A DNA stretch of 64,000 bases from Spongiibacter marinus (GTDB lineage: Bacteria; Pseudomonadota; Gammaproteobacteria; Pseudomonadales; Spongiibacteraceae), in contig NZ_JAFBBD010000003.1 of assembly GCF_016906995.1 (NCBI RefSeq), positions 1 to 64,000 on the forward strand. The letters are read 5' to 3'. Shown one piece after another: positions 7,386-17,601 of this stretch. The position numbers were made by a program, and so were the translations under genes. The notes below the pieces were generated by a model, which worked only from the letters and a program-made list of their open reading frames with translations, had not been told where the DNA came from and did no database searches. The number at the start of each line of letters is the position of its first letter. Positions within the stretch are counted from its first letter, which is position 1.

Positions 7386-8459
7386 GTGGTAAAGCAGCTT
7401 TCAGGTCATTTTAGATTGGCGTTTCCCGGCGACAAGTTCGCGCTTGATGCCGAATTTTCCCTGCCAATGGACCGTGTTACGGCGATATTTGGTCCTTCCG
7501 GTTCGGGAAAAACAACGTTGCTGCGCTGCATCGCAGGCTTGCAACGCGCTCGCGGCGAGTTGTTTTTTGGCGACGCTTGCTGGCAGCAAGGGCGCCACTG
7601 CCTACCCTGCCACCGCCGGCCGATCGCCTACGTTTTTCAAGAGGCGAGCTTGTTTCCACACCTCAGTGTGGCGGGCAACCTCCGCTATGCACAGCGGCGC
7701 GCAGCGCCCCAAGCGCCGGCATTGGAAGAAGTGGTGGATTTATTGGACCTTGCCGCATTGATGTCGCACAGGCCAGATCAGTTGTCGGGGGGAGAACGCC
7801 AGCGTGTGGCGATTGCGCGAGCGCTGTTAATCGGCCCAGAGTTGCTGCTGATGGACGAGCCCCTATCCGGCCTGGACGACCGCAGAAAAGCCGAGATATT
7901 GCCCTATCTGGAAACACTCTGCCGCGCGTCGAATATTCCTATTCTGTATGTCAGCCACTCTGTTGATGAGGTGTGCCGCCTCGCTGATACCCTGCTAATG
8001 CTGGAAAACGGCAACGTCAGCCACTACGGGCCAATGGAAGAGCTGCTCATGCAGCAGGTGATCGCCCGGCCGGGCAGCGCCGATGTGTCGGCGGTGCTGC
8101 GTGCCAGGGTGAACCGCATTGATGAACAATGGCAACTCGCGGAATTGGCCTTTAATGGGGGTGCACTTTGGGTACAACACAACGATGAAGCCTTAGGGAG
8201 CGAGCAGCGCCTGCGAATTCGCGCGCAGGACGTGAGTATTAGCCTGTCGGCCCACGGCGACAGCAGTATTTTGAATGTGCTGCCCTGCTCGATAACGGCA
8301 ATCAGTGATGAGGCGGTAGGCGCCATGCAGGTACTAACCTTGCAGCTGGGTAGCGAGCGCCTATTGGCGAGGCTGACCCGGCGAAGTATCGACCACTTGG
8401 GCTTAACTGTGGGTATGTCGGTGTTTGCACAAATTAAGTCGGTGGCGATCATTCGCTAG
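7386..8459 (+). CDS. modC: Molybdate ABC transporter ATP-binding protein ModC
   Basis: A 357-residue ATPase. Walker A GPSGSGKT is at 36-43, the Q-loop FQE at 84-86, the signature LSGGERQ at 133-139 and Walker B LLLMDEP at 153-159; the D-loop SGLDD and switch histidine SHS follow. The last 70 or so residues form the TOBE/Mop-type domain (RAQDVSISL, then a repeat ending FAQIKSVAI) that binds oxyanion and can inhibit the pump in ModC. It starts with GTG two bases after the modB stop; no strong ribosome site is visible, so it is probably translationally coupled. Confidence 0.93.
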   Translation: MVKQLSGHFRLAFPGDKFALDAEFSLPMDRVTAIFGPSGSGKTTLLRCIAGLQRARGELFFGDACWQQGRHCLPCHRRPIAYVFQEASLFPHLSVAGNLRYAQRRAAPQAPALEEVVDLLDLAALMSHRPDQLSGGERQRVAIARALLIGPELLLMDEPLSGLDDRRKAEILPYLETLCRASNIPILYVSHSVDEVCRLADTLLMLENGNVSHYGPMEELLMQQVIARPGSADVSAVLRARVNRIDEQWQLAELAFNGGALWVQHNDEALGSEQRLRIRAQDVSISLSAHGDSSILNVLPCSITAISDEAVGAMQVLTLQLGSERLLARLTRRSIDHLGLTVGMSVFAQIKSVAIIR

Positions 8460-8484
8460 GTGACAGGCATTTGGCGGGGCGGCG

Positions 8485-8871
8485 TTAGGGGGTTGTCATG
8501 TTCTCTTCACCCCAAAACGCCTTCATTGCACAGATTTTTCCGGCGTCATTAAAGGTGAATTGGTCGATGACTTCCAGGCGCATTTCGCCGTTGCCGGGGT
8601 TGAGTTCTACCACAAAGGGAAACACTGCATGGTTAGCGGCTAAGCGCACTGCGCCCTCTAATCTTGCAGAAATGCCGGAACTAAATGCGGTCTTGTAGAA
8701 TCCTAGAATAGCGTCCTTACCGCGAATGACATCTCCGCCGACTGGGTCTTCCACGGTAGCGTTGTCATCAAAAAGTGCGTCAATTGCGCCGAGGTCGTGC
8801 TCAGTCAGCGCCTTGATATATGTTTCAACGGCTGTCACTTTAGGGTTTTTACTCACAATTGCGGGCTCCAT
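8485..8871 (-). CDS. Ketosteroid-isomerase-like protein (SnoaL/NTF2 fold)
   Basis: A 128-residue NTF2-fold protein close to steroid delta-isomerase. The three catalytic positions can be aligned: Tyr18 in AVETYIKAL (Tyr14 type), Asp42 in NATVEDPVGGD (the catalytic base, Asp38 type) and Asp103 in VIDQFTF (Asp99 type). Length matches the 125-131-residue isomerases. This supports a 3-oxo-delta5-steroid isomerase or close activity, though many relatives act on other substrates. The ATG at 8871 is preceded by AGGCTAACTG. It lies convergent to modC and divergent from prc. The sequence CGGTATACCG sits 34 bp upstream. Confidence 0.75.
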   Translation of the reverse strand: MEPAIVSKNPKVTAVETYIKALTEHDLGAIDALFDDNATVEDPVGGDVIRGKDAILGFYKTAFSSGISARLEGAVRLAANHAVFPFVVELNPGNGEMRLEVIDQFTFNDAGKICAMKAFWGEENMTTP

Positions 8872-8993
8872 CAGTTAGCCTAAGTGGATATTTTCAGTGT
8901 AACGCGGTATACCGATACGGGAAATCCGCTGATAGGAAATCACCGGAAAATTAGTCGTAAGACTGAACCACAGCGGAAAAACACAGGTAATTT
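8872..8993. promoter_or_regulatory. Divergent region between KSI-like gene and prc, with CGGTATACCG palindrome
   Basis: The 10-bp palindrome CGGTATACCG lies at 8905-8914. Its first nine bases also occur before the TetR gene (5273-5281). It may be a shared operator, but the same 10-mer also occurs inside cysG at 12924, so chance cannot be excluded. AGGTAATTT at the right end is the prc ribosome site. Confidence 0.3.
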
Positions 8994-11117
8994 ATGCTTT
9001 TTACTCAACATCGTTCGTCGCGCACCCTTTTCGCTAGCGTTTCACTCCTCTTTTTATTCTTGCTGTCGCCCGCTTATGCGCTGACCGACTTAGAACCCAG
9101 CAAAGAGCATCGCAAGGCGATTCGCGACATGCTCAACCAACTCAATAGTAGCCACTATGTAAAATTGGCTGTTGATGACGCCTCGTCGTCGCGTTTGTTG
9201 GATGCCTACCTCAGTGACCTAGACCCTAATCGACAGTTTTTACTCGCCGAGGACATTGCCAGTTTTCAGCAATACCGCGACCGCCTGGACGATGAACTGA
9301 AAAAAGGCCGCCTGGATACAGGTTTTCTGATTTTTAACCGCTATCGTCAACGCATTGTGAGCCGTTTGGAGCGCAGCCTCGACGATCTGGAAAAAACCGT
9401 CGCAGCGATGGACTTCAGTGTCGACGAGAGCTTTTTGCTGGACCGCTCTGAACAGCCCTGGCCAAAAAACCAGACCGAAGCCGATGAGATTTGGCGCAAG
9501 CAGCTGAAAAATCGTGTTCTCGGTTTAAAGCTGGCGGGCAAAGAAGATAAAGCCATCGTTGAGTTGCTGGAGAAGCGTTTCCGTAATCAGGTGAAGCGCC
9601 TGACTCAGCTCGAGGCGGAAGACGCCTTCCAAATCTACGCGAATGCCCTCGCGTCGCTGTACGACCCCCACACCGATTACTTTTCGCCGAGGCTGTCGGA
9701 AAACTTCCAGATTAATATGAGCCTGAAGCTCGAGGGGATCGGCGCTGTTCTGCAAATGGAAGACGACTACACCAAGATCGTGCGACTGGTGCCTGCCGGC
9801 CCTGCCGATAAGCAGGGTGAGTTGCAGCCTGCAGACCGTATTGTCGGTGTTGCCCAGGGCAAGAAGGGTGATATGCAGGATGTAATTGGCTGGCGCCTGG
9901 ACGATGTTGTCGACCTGATTCGCGGCCCGAAGGGGTCGGTTGTGCGCTTAGAAGTTATTCCTGCGCTGGCGCATAGCGACGAAGAGCGCAAGGAAATTGT
10001 GATCGAGCGCAACGAGGTGAAGCTCGAAGAGCAAAGTGCCAAGGGAGAGATCCTTGATATTGAAGATGCCTCGGGCAAGGTTAGAAAGATTGGGGTTATC
10101 GATATCCCAACCTTTTACTTGGATTTTGACGCCTTCCGCATGGGTGATCCCGACTTCCGCAGCACCACCCGCGATGTGCATCGCATTCTTGGTGAACTAC
10201 TGGCCGAGGGCGCGGAAGGTATTGTGATCGACCTGCGTGACAATGGCGGCGGCTCGCTAGCCGAGGCCAACGGTCTGGTGGGCCTGTTCATTGAATCCGG
10301 GCCGACGGTGCAGATACGCCAGTCCAATTCCCGGGTGATTCGCGAAGGTAAGCGCCGCAGCTCGCCCTATTACACCGGCCCGTTGGCGGTGTTGATCAAC
10401 CGCATGAGCGCATCTGCGTCGGAGATTTTCGCCGGTGCCATTCAGGACTACCAGCGCGGTATTGTGATCGGTACCCAGTCTTTCGGTAAGGGAACGGTGC
10501 AGTCGGTAAACCCGCTGAGTCACGGTCAGTTAAAAATGACCGAGTCGAAGTTTTACCGCATTTCGGGTGACAGCACCCAAAACCGCGGCGTGATTCCCGA
10601 TATCAGCTTCCCTCCCCTCTATGATTCCGAGCAGATTGGCGAAAGCATTCTCGACAATGCGATGGCGTGGGACCGCATCGCCCGTGCTCGCCACAGCTAT
10701 TATTACGACCTGCGCAGTGGCCTGGATAAGTTGGAAAAACGCCACGAGGAGCGCGTTGCTAAAGACCCTGATTTTCGGTTTTTGAAAGAGCAATTAGCGG
10801 CAATAGAAAAATATCGCGACAGAAAGTACCTGTCGCTGAATATTGCCAAGCGTAAAAAAGAGCGCGAAGAGCAAAAAGCCCTGCAGCTGGCGATGGAAAA
10901 CCGCCGTCGTGTGGCCAAGGGTGAAAAGCCCTTGGATGTGCTGAAAGATGACGAGCTCGATACCCCGGATGATCTGTTGATCAGCCCGGATACCGAGGCG
11001 GAGAATGAGGGTGAAGAGAAAGACAAACGCCCTGACCCGCTGCTAAATGAGGCCGGCCATATTCTGGTGGACGCGATTCCTGCCTTCCAGCAGGAAAGAC
11101 TCGCCGGGCGGCCCTAA
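8994..11117 (+). CDS. prc: Carboxy-terminal processing (tail-specific) protease Prc
   Basis: A 707-residue periplasmic S41 protease. A signal peptide (to SPAYA, residue 29) precedes the N-terminal Tsp domain; the PDZ domain lies around 235-320 (LKLEGIGAVLQMEDDYTKIV, GPADKQGELQPADRIVGV); the catalytic core contains IVIDLRDNGGGSL and NRMSASASEIFAGA. Ser474 and Lys499 (FGKGTVQ) are 25 residues apart, as in the Ser-Lys dyad of E. coli Prc. The C-terminus carries the charged Tsp-specific extension. It degrades ssrA-tagged and misfolded periplasmic proteins and trims lipoproteins or murein hydrolases. AGGTAATTT precedes the ATG. Hairpins just past the stop close it against gor. Confidence 0.95.
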   Translation: MLFTQHRSSRTLFASVSLLFLFLLSPAYALTDLEPSKEHRKAIRDMLNQLNSSHYVKLAVDDASSSRLLDAYLSDLDPNRQFLLAEDIASFQQYRDRLDDELKKGRLDTGFLIFNRYRQRIVSRLERSLDDLEKTVAAMDFSVDESFLLDRSEQPWPKNQTEADEIWRKQLKNRVLGLKLAGKEDKAIVELLEKRFRNQVKRLTQLEAEDAFQIYANALASLYDPHTDYFSPRLSENFQINMSLKLEGIGAVLQMEDDYTKIVRLVPAGPADKQGELQPADRIVGVAQGKKGDMQDVIGWRLDDVVDLIRGPKGSVVRLEVIPALAHSDEERKEIVIERNEVKLEEQSAKGEILDIEDASGKVRKIGVIDIPTFYLDFDAFRMGDPDFRSTTRDVHRILGELLAEGAEGIVIDLRDNGGGSLAEANGLVGLFIESGPTVQIRQSNSRVIREGKRRSSPYYTGPLAVLINRMSASASEIFAGAIQDYQRGIVIGTQSFGKGTVQSVNPLSHGQLKMTESKFYRISGDSTQNRGVIPDISFPPLYDSEQIGESILDNAMAWDRIARARHSYYYDLRSGLDKLEKRHEERVAKDPDFRFLKEQLAAIEKYRDRKYLSLNIAKRKKEREEQKALQLAMENRRRVAKGEKPLDVLKDDELDTPDDLLISPDTEAENEGEEKDKRPDPLLNEAGHILVDAIPAFQQERLAGRP

Positions 11118-11156
11118 AAAGGGCCTTCCCTTGAAGGCCAGCTTATCGGCTGGCCT
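11110..11156. terminator. Paired hairpins between convergent prc and gor
   Basis: GGCCCT/AGGGCC around AAAA (11110-11125) overlaps the prc stop, and AGGCCAGC/GCTGGCCT (11135-11142, 11149-11156) overlaps the gor stop. Together they could end both converging transcripts; U-runs are short (TTCCCTT on the plus strand), so efficiency is uncertain. Confidence 0.5.
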
Positions 11157-12495
11157 CGCGCATGGTCACAAACTCTTCAGCGACCGTGGGGTGAATGCCA
11201 ATAGTGGCGTCGAAAACGGCTTTGGTTGCCCCCGCCTTTATCGCCACTGCAAAGCCCTGGATTAACTCGCCGGCATCATCCCCGAGCATATGAACGCCGA
11301 CAACGCGGTCTGAGGCTTTATCGACGATCAGCTTCAAAAATACCTTTGACGGATTCTCAGTGAGGGTGTGTTTCAGGTGTTTGAACTGCGACGTAAACAC
11401 GCTGATATCGCCAAATTTCTCCCGCGCTTGTTCCTCGCTGTAGCCAACCGTTCCAATATTGGGTTGGCAGAAGATCGCGGTGGGAATGTATTCGTAGTCC
11501 ATCGCCTGGTCAATGCCGCCATAGAGTCGCCGAGCGAGATTCATTCCTTCGGCGAGCGCCACAGGCGTCAGTTCCATGCCACCGATGACATCACCCAGTG
11601 CGTAAATACTGGGCGCCGCCGTTTGGAAGGTGTCCGACACGGCAATAAAGCCCTGCTCGTTGAGCGCAACCCGGGTGTTTTCAAGCCCAAGTCCCTCGAG
11701 TAGCGGCTGGCGCCCGGTGGCATAAAGCACAGCGCCGGTATTCAGCACGCCGCCGCTCTCCAGCTGAAGCTGCAAGCCGTCGGCGGTTTTCTCGATTGCA
11801 GTGACGTTTTCATTGAAACGCAGTTCGATGCCGCGCTGGCGCATTTCCTCTGCAAGGTGGCCGCGTATTTCCTCATCAAAGCCACGCAGAAACAGCGAGC
11901 GACGGTAAATTTGTGTGACCTTAACCCCCAGGCCGTTGAGGATGCCGGCAAATTCGGTGGCAATATAGCCTCCGCCCACTACCGTGGCATGTTCTGGCAG
12001 CTCATCGAGATAAAACAGCTCATTGGAGCTAATGGCGTGCTCTTTCCCAGGCACATCGGGGATATAGGGCCAGCCGCCAACAGCAATAAGAATCCGTTCG
12101 GCGCGATAGTGTTTGCCGTTTACGTCCACTGTGTGTTCGTCGACAAAGCGCGCGTGACCGTTGATCAGATCAACATTGGCATTTTTGAGAATATTGCCGT
12201 AGATGCCATTCAAGCGCTCAATTTCGCGGGTTTTATTGTCGCGCAGGCGCGGCCAGTCGATCAGGCCGTGCGAAACATCCCAACCAAAGCTGGCTGCATC
12301 GTGGAAGTTCTCGGTGAAGTGGGCCGCATAGCTAAAAAGTTTTTTAGGCACGCAGCCGACATTTACACAGGTGCCACCCAGATAACGGGCTTCGGCCACG
12401 GCCACGCGGGCGCCCATCGACGCTGACATTCTGGCCGCGCGAACACCGCCGCTACCGGCACCAATGACAAACAGATCGTAATCAAACTGACTCAC
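11143..12495 (-). CDS. gor: Glutathione-disulfide reductase
   Basis: A 450-residue FAD/NADPH oxidoreductase. FAD-binding IGAGSGGVRAAR starts at 11; the redox-active pair is Cys43/Cys48 in GGTCVNVGCVPKK; NADPH-binding VVGGGYIATEFAG follows in mid-sequence; IYALGDVIGGMELTPVAL is the second FAD motif; the C-terminal HPTVAEE provides His435 and Glu440. All point to a cytosolic homodimer reducing GSSG rather than mycothione or trypanothione. It starts with GTG at 12495 preceded by a strong GGAGGTTTT. It converges on prc and is 53 bp downstream of cysG, perhaps transcribed with it. Confidence 0.93.
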   Translation of the reverse strand: MSQFDYDLFVIGAGSGGVRAARMSASMGARVAVAEARYLGGTCVNVGCVPKKLFSYAAHFTENFHDAASFGWDVSHGLIDWPRLRDNKTREIERLNGIYGNILKNANVDLINGHARFVDEHTVDVNGKHYRAERILIAVGGWPYIPDVPGKEHAISSNELFYLDELPEHATVVGGGYIATEFAGILNGLGVKVTQIYRRSLFLRGFDEEIRGHLAEEMRQRGIELRFNENVTAIEKTADGLQLQLESGGVLNTGAVLYATGRQPLLEGLGLENTRVALNEQGFIAVSDTFQTAAPSIYALGDVIGGMELTPVALAEGMNLARRLYGGIDQAMDYEYIPTAIFCQPNIGTVGYSEEQAREKFGDISVFTSQFKHLKHTLTENPSKVFLKLIVDKASDRVVGVHMLGDDAGELIQGFAVAIKAGATKAVFDATIGIHPTVAEEFVTMREASR

Positions 12496-12548
12496 AAAAC
12501 CTCCGAATCAAGTGAATATGGCATTGGGACTCGCCGCAGCGACCGATG

Positions 12549-13948
12549 TTACAAACTTGGCGACGCGAGATCGTAGTGCTCGTACCAGGCCAGTTTTTCT
12601 CGCAAGCTGACCACTTCGCCGACAATAATCAGCGTGGGGGCTTTAACGGGATTTTTTGCCACTTCCTCAACCATGGTTGCCAAGGTGGCTACCACGACCT
12701 TTTGATGGCGCGTGGTGCCCTGTTGCACCAGAGCAATTGGTGTATCGGCGCTTCGACCGTGGGCGATGAGCTGCTCGCAGATCACCGGTAGGCCAACCAG
12801 GCCCATGTAAAAAACGATCGTTTGGTGGCCATGAACCAGCTCGGCCCAGGGCAGGTTAATGCTGTTGTCTTTCAAATGGCCGGTAACAAAACGCACTGAC
12901 TGTGCGTAGTCGCGGTGGGTCAGCGGTATACCGGCATAGCTCGCGCAACCGGCCGCAGCAGTTACGCCTGGCACAACCTGAAAAGGGATCGATTCGTTTG
13001 CCAGCTGCTCAATTTCCTCACCGCCGCGCCCAAAAATAAAGGGGTCACCGCCTTTTAAGCGAGCGACTTTTCGGCCCTGCTTGGCGTGTTCAACCAACAA
13101 GGCGTTGATGTCTTGCTGGGGCACCGCATGATTCGAGCGCGCTTTGCCCACGAAAATACGCTCGGCATCTTTGCGGCACAACTCGACGATTTCCGGTGCG
13201 ACCAAGCGGTCGTACAGCACAACATCCGCGCGCTGTAATAGCCGCAGCGCCTTAAACGTCATTAAGTCGGGGTCGCCGGGCCCGGCACCAATAAGGTATA
13301 CCTCGCCGCCAGGACGAAGCTCTGCCTCATTGATCAATTTGCTGAGCATTTCGCCGGCCGCTTGTTCTTGCCCGGCATAGACCATCTCCGCCACAGGCCC
13401 CTGGAGCGTTTGCTCCCAGAAGTCACGGCGATCTTCTATGTCGTCAAAACGGGCTTTAACGGCGTCGCGAAATTGTCCGACCAAACCGGCTAGTCGCCCG
13501 TAAGCGGCGGGAATGCTCGATTCCAACCGCGAGCGAATCATCCGGGCCAGCACCGGGCTTTTACCGCCACTGCTCACTGCCACCACGATGGGCGAACGAT
13601 CGATAATTGCCGGCAAAATAAAGCTGCACAGCGGCGGGTTATCCACCACATTTACCGGAATATTGCGCGCGTTGCAGTCCCGCGACACTTGCTCATTGAG
13701 GGCTTGGTCATCGGTGGCGGCGATGACTAAAAACACGCCATCCAGGTAATCCAAGCGGTAATCCGCGTGCAAACATTGCCCCGATTCACGGGCAAGCTGT
13801 TCCAGCTCAGGGGCAATATCCGGGGCGACAACGCGCAGTATCGCTCCTGCTTTACTGAGAAGCCGGGCTTTGCGCAAGGCGACTTCGCCACCGCCCACCA
13901 GCAAACAGGTCTTACCGTCGAGTTTGGTGAACAGCGGCAAAAAGTCCA

Positions 13949-13949
<1 letters not shown>
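12549..13949 (-). CDS. cysG: Siroheme synthase CysG (precorrin-2 dehydrogenase/ferrochelatase plus uroporphyrinogen-III methyltransferase)
   Basis: A 466-residue fusion. The N-terminal part carries the NAD-binding [16 protein letters not shown] and [18 protein letters not shown] (dehydrogenase/ferrochelatase); the C-terminal half begins [20 protein letters not shown] and includes [18 protein letters not shown] and [20 protein letters not shown], the SAM-dependent methyltransferase motifs. It makes siroheme from uroporphyrinogen III for sulfite or nitrite reductase. Its ATG overlaps the serS stop (TGATG), a gene pair also found in pseudomonads. cysB, the sulfur regulator, is elsewhere in this window at 50119. 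Confidence 0.95.
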
Positions 13950-15283
<1,334 letters not shown>

Positions 15284-15288
15284 TTAAG

Positions 15289-15657
15289 CTATCTTGTAGC
15301 GATTATTCCTAGCCAGCAGGCCAGTACACATGTGGTAACAGTAGTGAGCATGTAGGCCAGCGCCAGCAGCGGTTTGCCCGCCTCCAACAGCGCTACAGAC
15401 TCAAGGGAAAACGTGGAAAAGGTGGTGAAGGCACCAAAAAAGCCGACCATCAACACATAGCGCCAGTCGCTGTGCAAGGTGCTGCGCTCGGTAATCAGCA
15501 CGTATACAACGCCAATGGCGGCGGAGCCGAGCACGTTCACTGCAAAGGTTGCCACTGGCCATTGGCTCGCGGGTAGCACCTGGCAAAGCCGGCCAATACC
15601 GTAGCGACTCAGCGCGCCGCTGGCACCACCTAAGGCGATCAGTAGATATTGCAGCAC
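15289..15657 (-). CDS. crcB: Fluoride-specific ion channel CrcB/Fluc
   Basis: A 122-residue membrane protein with four hydrophobic segments. The family signature GGASGALSRYGIGRL is at the N-terminus and VGFFGAFTTFSTFSLES, with the phenylalanine-box and threonines of the fluoride path, is in the third segment. Fluc channels are dual-topology dimers that export fluoride. GTG start at 15657 with AGGGAAAGCGC upstream. It lies between rarA and serS. I see no fluoride riboswitch in the 46 bp between rarA and crcB, so it is likely constitutively co-transcribed. Confidence 0.93.
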   Translation of the reverse strand: MLQYLLIALGGASGALSRYGIGRLCQVLPASQWPVATFAVNVLGSAAIGVVYVLITERSTLHSDWRYVLMVGFFGAFTTFSTFSLESVALLEAGKPLLALAYMLTTVTTCVLACWLGIIATR

Positions 15658-15703
15658 GCGCTTTCCCTGTTGGTTAAAGCGGGCATTTTAGCAAGAACTG
15701 CGC

Positions 15704-16996
15704 TCACGGATAACGCTTATGCGGGCTTTGTGCATCCAGTTGCTGTAAATAACGCATTTTTTCAGCAATTTTTCGCTCCAAACCGCGGTCGACGGGTTGG
15801 TAGAAATGCTCACCGTGAAGGGCTTCCGGCAAATAGCTCTCCCCGGCGGCGTAGGCATCGGGCTCATCGTGGGCGTAGCGATAGCCCTCGCCAAAGCCCT
15901 GGGCCTTCATTAACTTGCTGGGCGCGTTGCGTAGGTGCATGGGCACATCGTGACTTGGGTCGCTGGCGATGCGTTTTTTTAAGGCATTAAAGGCCGTGTA
16001 GACCGCGTTACTCTTGGGCGCGGCAGCTAAATAGGCCACGGCTTGCGCCAGTGCCAACTCCCCTTCCGGACTGCCGAGGCGCTCTTGTACATCCCAGGCG
16101 TCAAGGCAGACGCGCAGGGCTCTGGGGTCGGCATTACCGATATCTTCGCTGGCCATCCTTACCAAGCGCCGCGCGACGTAAATAGGATCGCAGCCGCCGT
16201 CGAGCATGCGAATAAGCCAGTACAGAGCGCCGTCGGGTGAACTGCCTCTTACCGACTTGTGCAAGGCGGAGATCTGCTCGTAAAACAGGTCGCCGCCTTT
16301 GTCGAAGCGCCGGGGTTGATGGCTCATTGCCTGCGAGACAGCGTCGGCGTCAATCGTTTGTTCGTCGCCCCGGTCGCGCATGATGTCCATTGCGAGCTCT
16401 AGCAGGTTAAGCGCTCGGCGTGCATCGCCGTCTGCCTGCAGAGCGAGCTCTGACAACAGTTCATCACTACACTGCCAGCCTTCCTCTTCACAGGCGTGGC
16501 GTAAAATTGCCAGCTGACTCTCGGCATCAAGCGCGTGAAGCGGGTACACCCGGGCGCGCGATAGCAGTGCGTTATTGATCTCGAAACTGGGGTTTTCGGT
16601 AGTGGCACCGACGAAAATTAGTGTTCCATCCTCCACATAGGGAAGAAAGGCATCTTGCTGGGCCTTGTTAAAACGGTGTACTTCATCGATAAACAAGACC
16701 GTCCGGCGACCGTACTGGCGCTCCCGCTTGGCCTCTTCAACGGCCTGACGTATATCCTTTACGCCCGCGAGTACCGCAGAGACCGTAATAAAGTGAGCGT
16801 CGCTATGCTGGGCAATCAATCTCGCCAGGGTGGTCTTGCCAACTCCCGGCGGCCCCCAAAAAATCATCGAGTGAAGCTGGCCTGAATCAAGCGCTGTGCG
16901 CAGCGCTTGCCCTTCAGCGAGCAAATGCGCCTGTCCTCGGTATTCAGCGAGTGATTGCGGGCGCATACGCGCCGCCAGCGGCGCGGGGTTACTCAT
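15704..16996 (-). CDS. rarA: Replication-associated recombination protein A (AAA+ ATPase RarA/MgsA)
   Basis: A 430-residue clamp-loader-like AAA+ ATPase: Walker A GPPGVGKTT near residue 49, Walker B VLFIDEVHRF, sensor 1 GATTENPSFEIN, and the RarA-specific C-terminal tetramerisation domain (GCDPIYVARRLVRMASEDIG and the KRIASDPSHDVPMHLRNAP stretch). It acts at stalled replication forks with SSB. It overlaps lolA by 4 nt (ATGA), so it sits in the ftsK-lolA-rarA operon that many gammaproteobacteria share. Confidence 0.94.
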   Translation of the reverse strand: MSNPAPLAARMRPQSLAEYRGQAHLLAEGQALRTALDSGQLHSMIFWGPPGVGKTTLARLIAQHSDAHFITVSAVLAGVKDIRQAVEEAKRERQYGRRTVLFIDEVHRFNKAQQDAFLPYVEDGTLIFVGATTENPSFEINNALLSRARVYPLHALDAESQLAILRHACEEEGWQCSDELLSELALQADGDARRALNLLELAMDIMRDRGDEQTIDADAVSQAMSHQPRRFDKGGDLFYEQISALHKSVRGSSPDGALYWLIRMLDGGCDPIYVARRLVRMASEDIGNADPRALRVCLDAWDVQERLGSPEGELALAQAVAYLAAAPKSNAVYTAFNALKKRIASDPSHDVPMHLRNAPSKLMKAQGFGEGYRYAHDEPDAYAAGESYLPEALHGEHFYQPVDRGLERKIAEKMRYLQQLDAQSPHKRYP

Positions 16997-17592
16997 GAGG
17001 GGGCGTTGTTTTCGGAAAAGATGAAGGTGTCGTCAGCCAGCGGTACGTTGTAGCGCGGCTTGATAAATTTCACCTCTGTGTACTGTTCCAGGTTGTCGCG
17101 CATACTCATGCCGATAAGTTTGCCCTGGCGAAAGCGCAGACTCATTTGGCTGAACATGCCGGGTTGTTTCGGCGTGAGAATAAACTCCCGCAGTGCGCCC
17201 TGTTTGTTAAACCGCACATCAAACTGACTTTCTAGCTGTTCAATGCTGGCGCCGATAATCATCGCCGGTGCTTCTGCCAGCTCGTCGCTAAATGGCTCGC
17301 TATTGAGCTGCTCCAAGTCGGCGTCGTAACGCCATAGCGTTACACCGTCGCTAATAAGTTGGTAGTGAAAAGGCTCGCGGCTCTCCCAGCGAAGCTTGTT
17401 GGGGCGCTCTACCGCAAGTTCGCCGCGGGTAAGCTGCAAAACGTTGCCGCTTTCATCGCGAACCTCTTGCTCAAACTGGGCTTGCAGGGTTTCCAGAGAG
17501 GATAAGTGCAAATGCAGTTGCGCAACATCACCGGCGTGTGCTGGCACCGCAAATATTACGCTAATAACGAGGGCCAAAAAGGCATTGTACAT
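16993..17592 (-). CDS. lolA: Outer-membrane lipoprotein carrier protein LolA
   Basis: A 199-residue periplasmic protein. A signal peptide ends at VPAHA before GDVAQLHLHLSS. Family features include LQAQFEQEVRDESG, GELAVERPNKLRWE, YDADLEQ and the late FSQMSLRF. LolA picks up lipoproteins from LolCDE and passes them to LolB at the outer membrane. AGGATTTCCTT lies upstream of its ATG at 17592, nine bases after ftsK, and its end overlaps rarA. Length is usual. Confidence 0.93.
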   Translation of the reverse strand: MYNAFLALVISVIFAVPAHAGDVAQLHLHLSSLETLQAQFEQEVRDESGNVLQLTRGELAVERPNKLRWESREPFHYQLISDGVTLWRYDADLEQLNSEPFSDELAEAPAMIIGASIEQLESQFDVRFNKQGALREFILTPKQPGMFSQMSLRFRQGKLIGMSMRDNLEQYTEVKFIKPRYNVPLADDTFIFSENNAPS

Positions 17593-17601
17593 AAGGAAAT
17601 C

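Noticed and set aside
12924-12933. CGGTATACCG as an operator inside cysG
   Set aside because: It is in the middle of coding sequence for GIPLTHR and is better explained by codon use.
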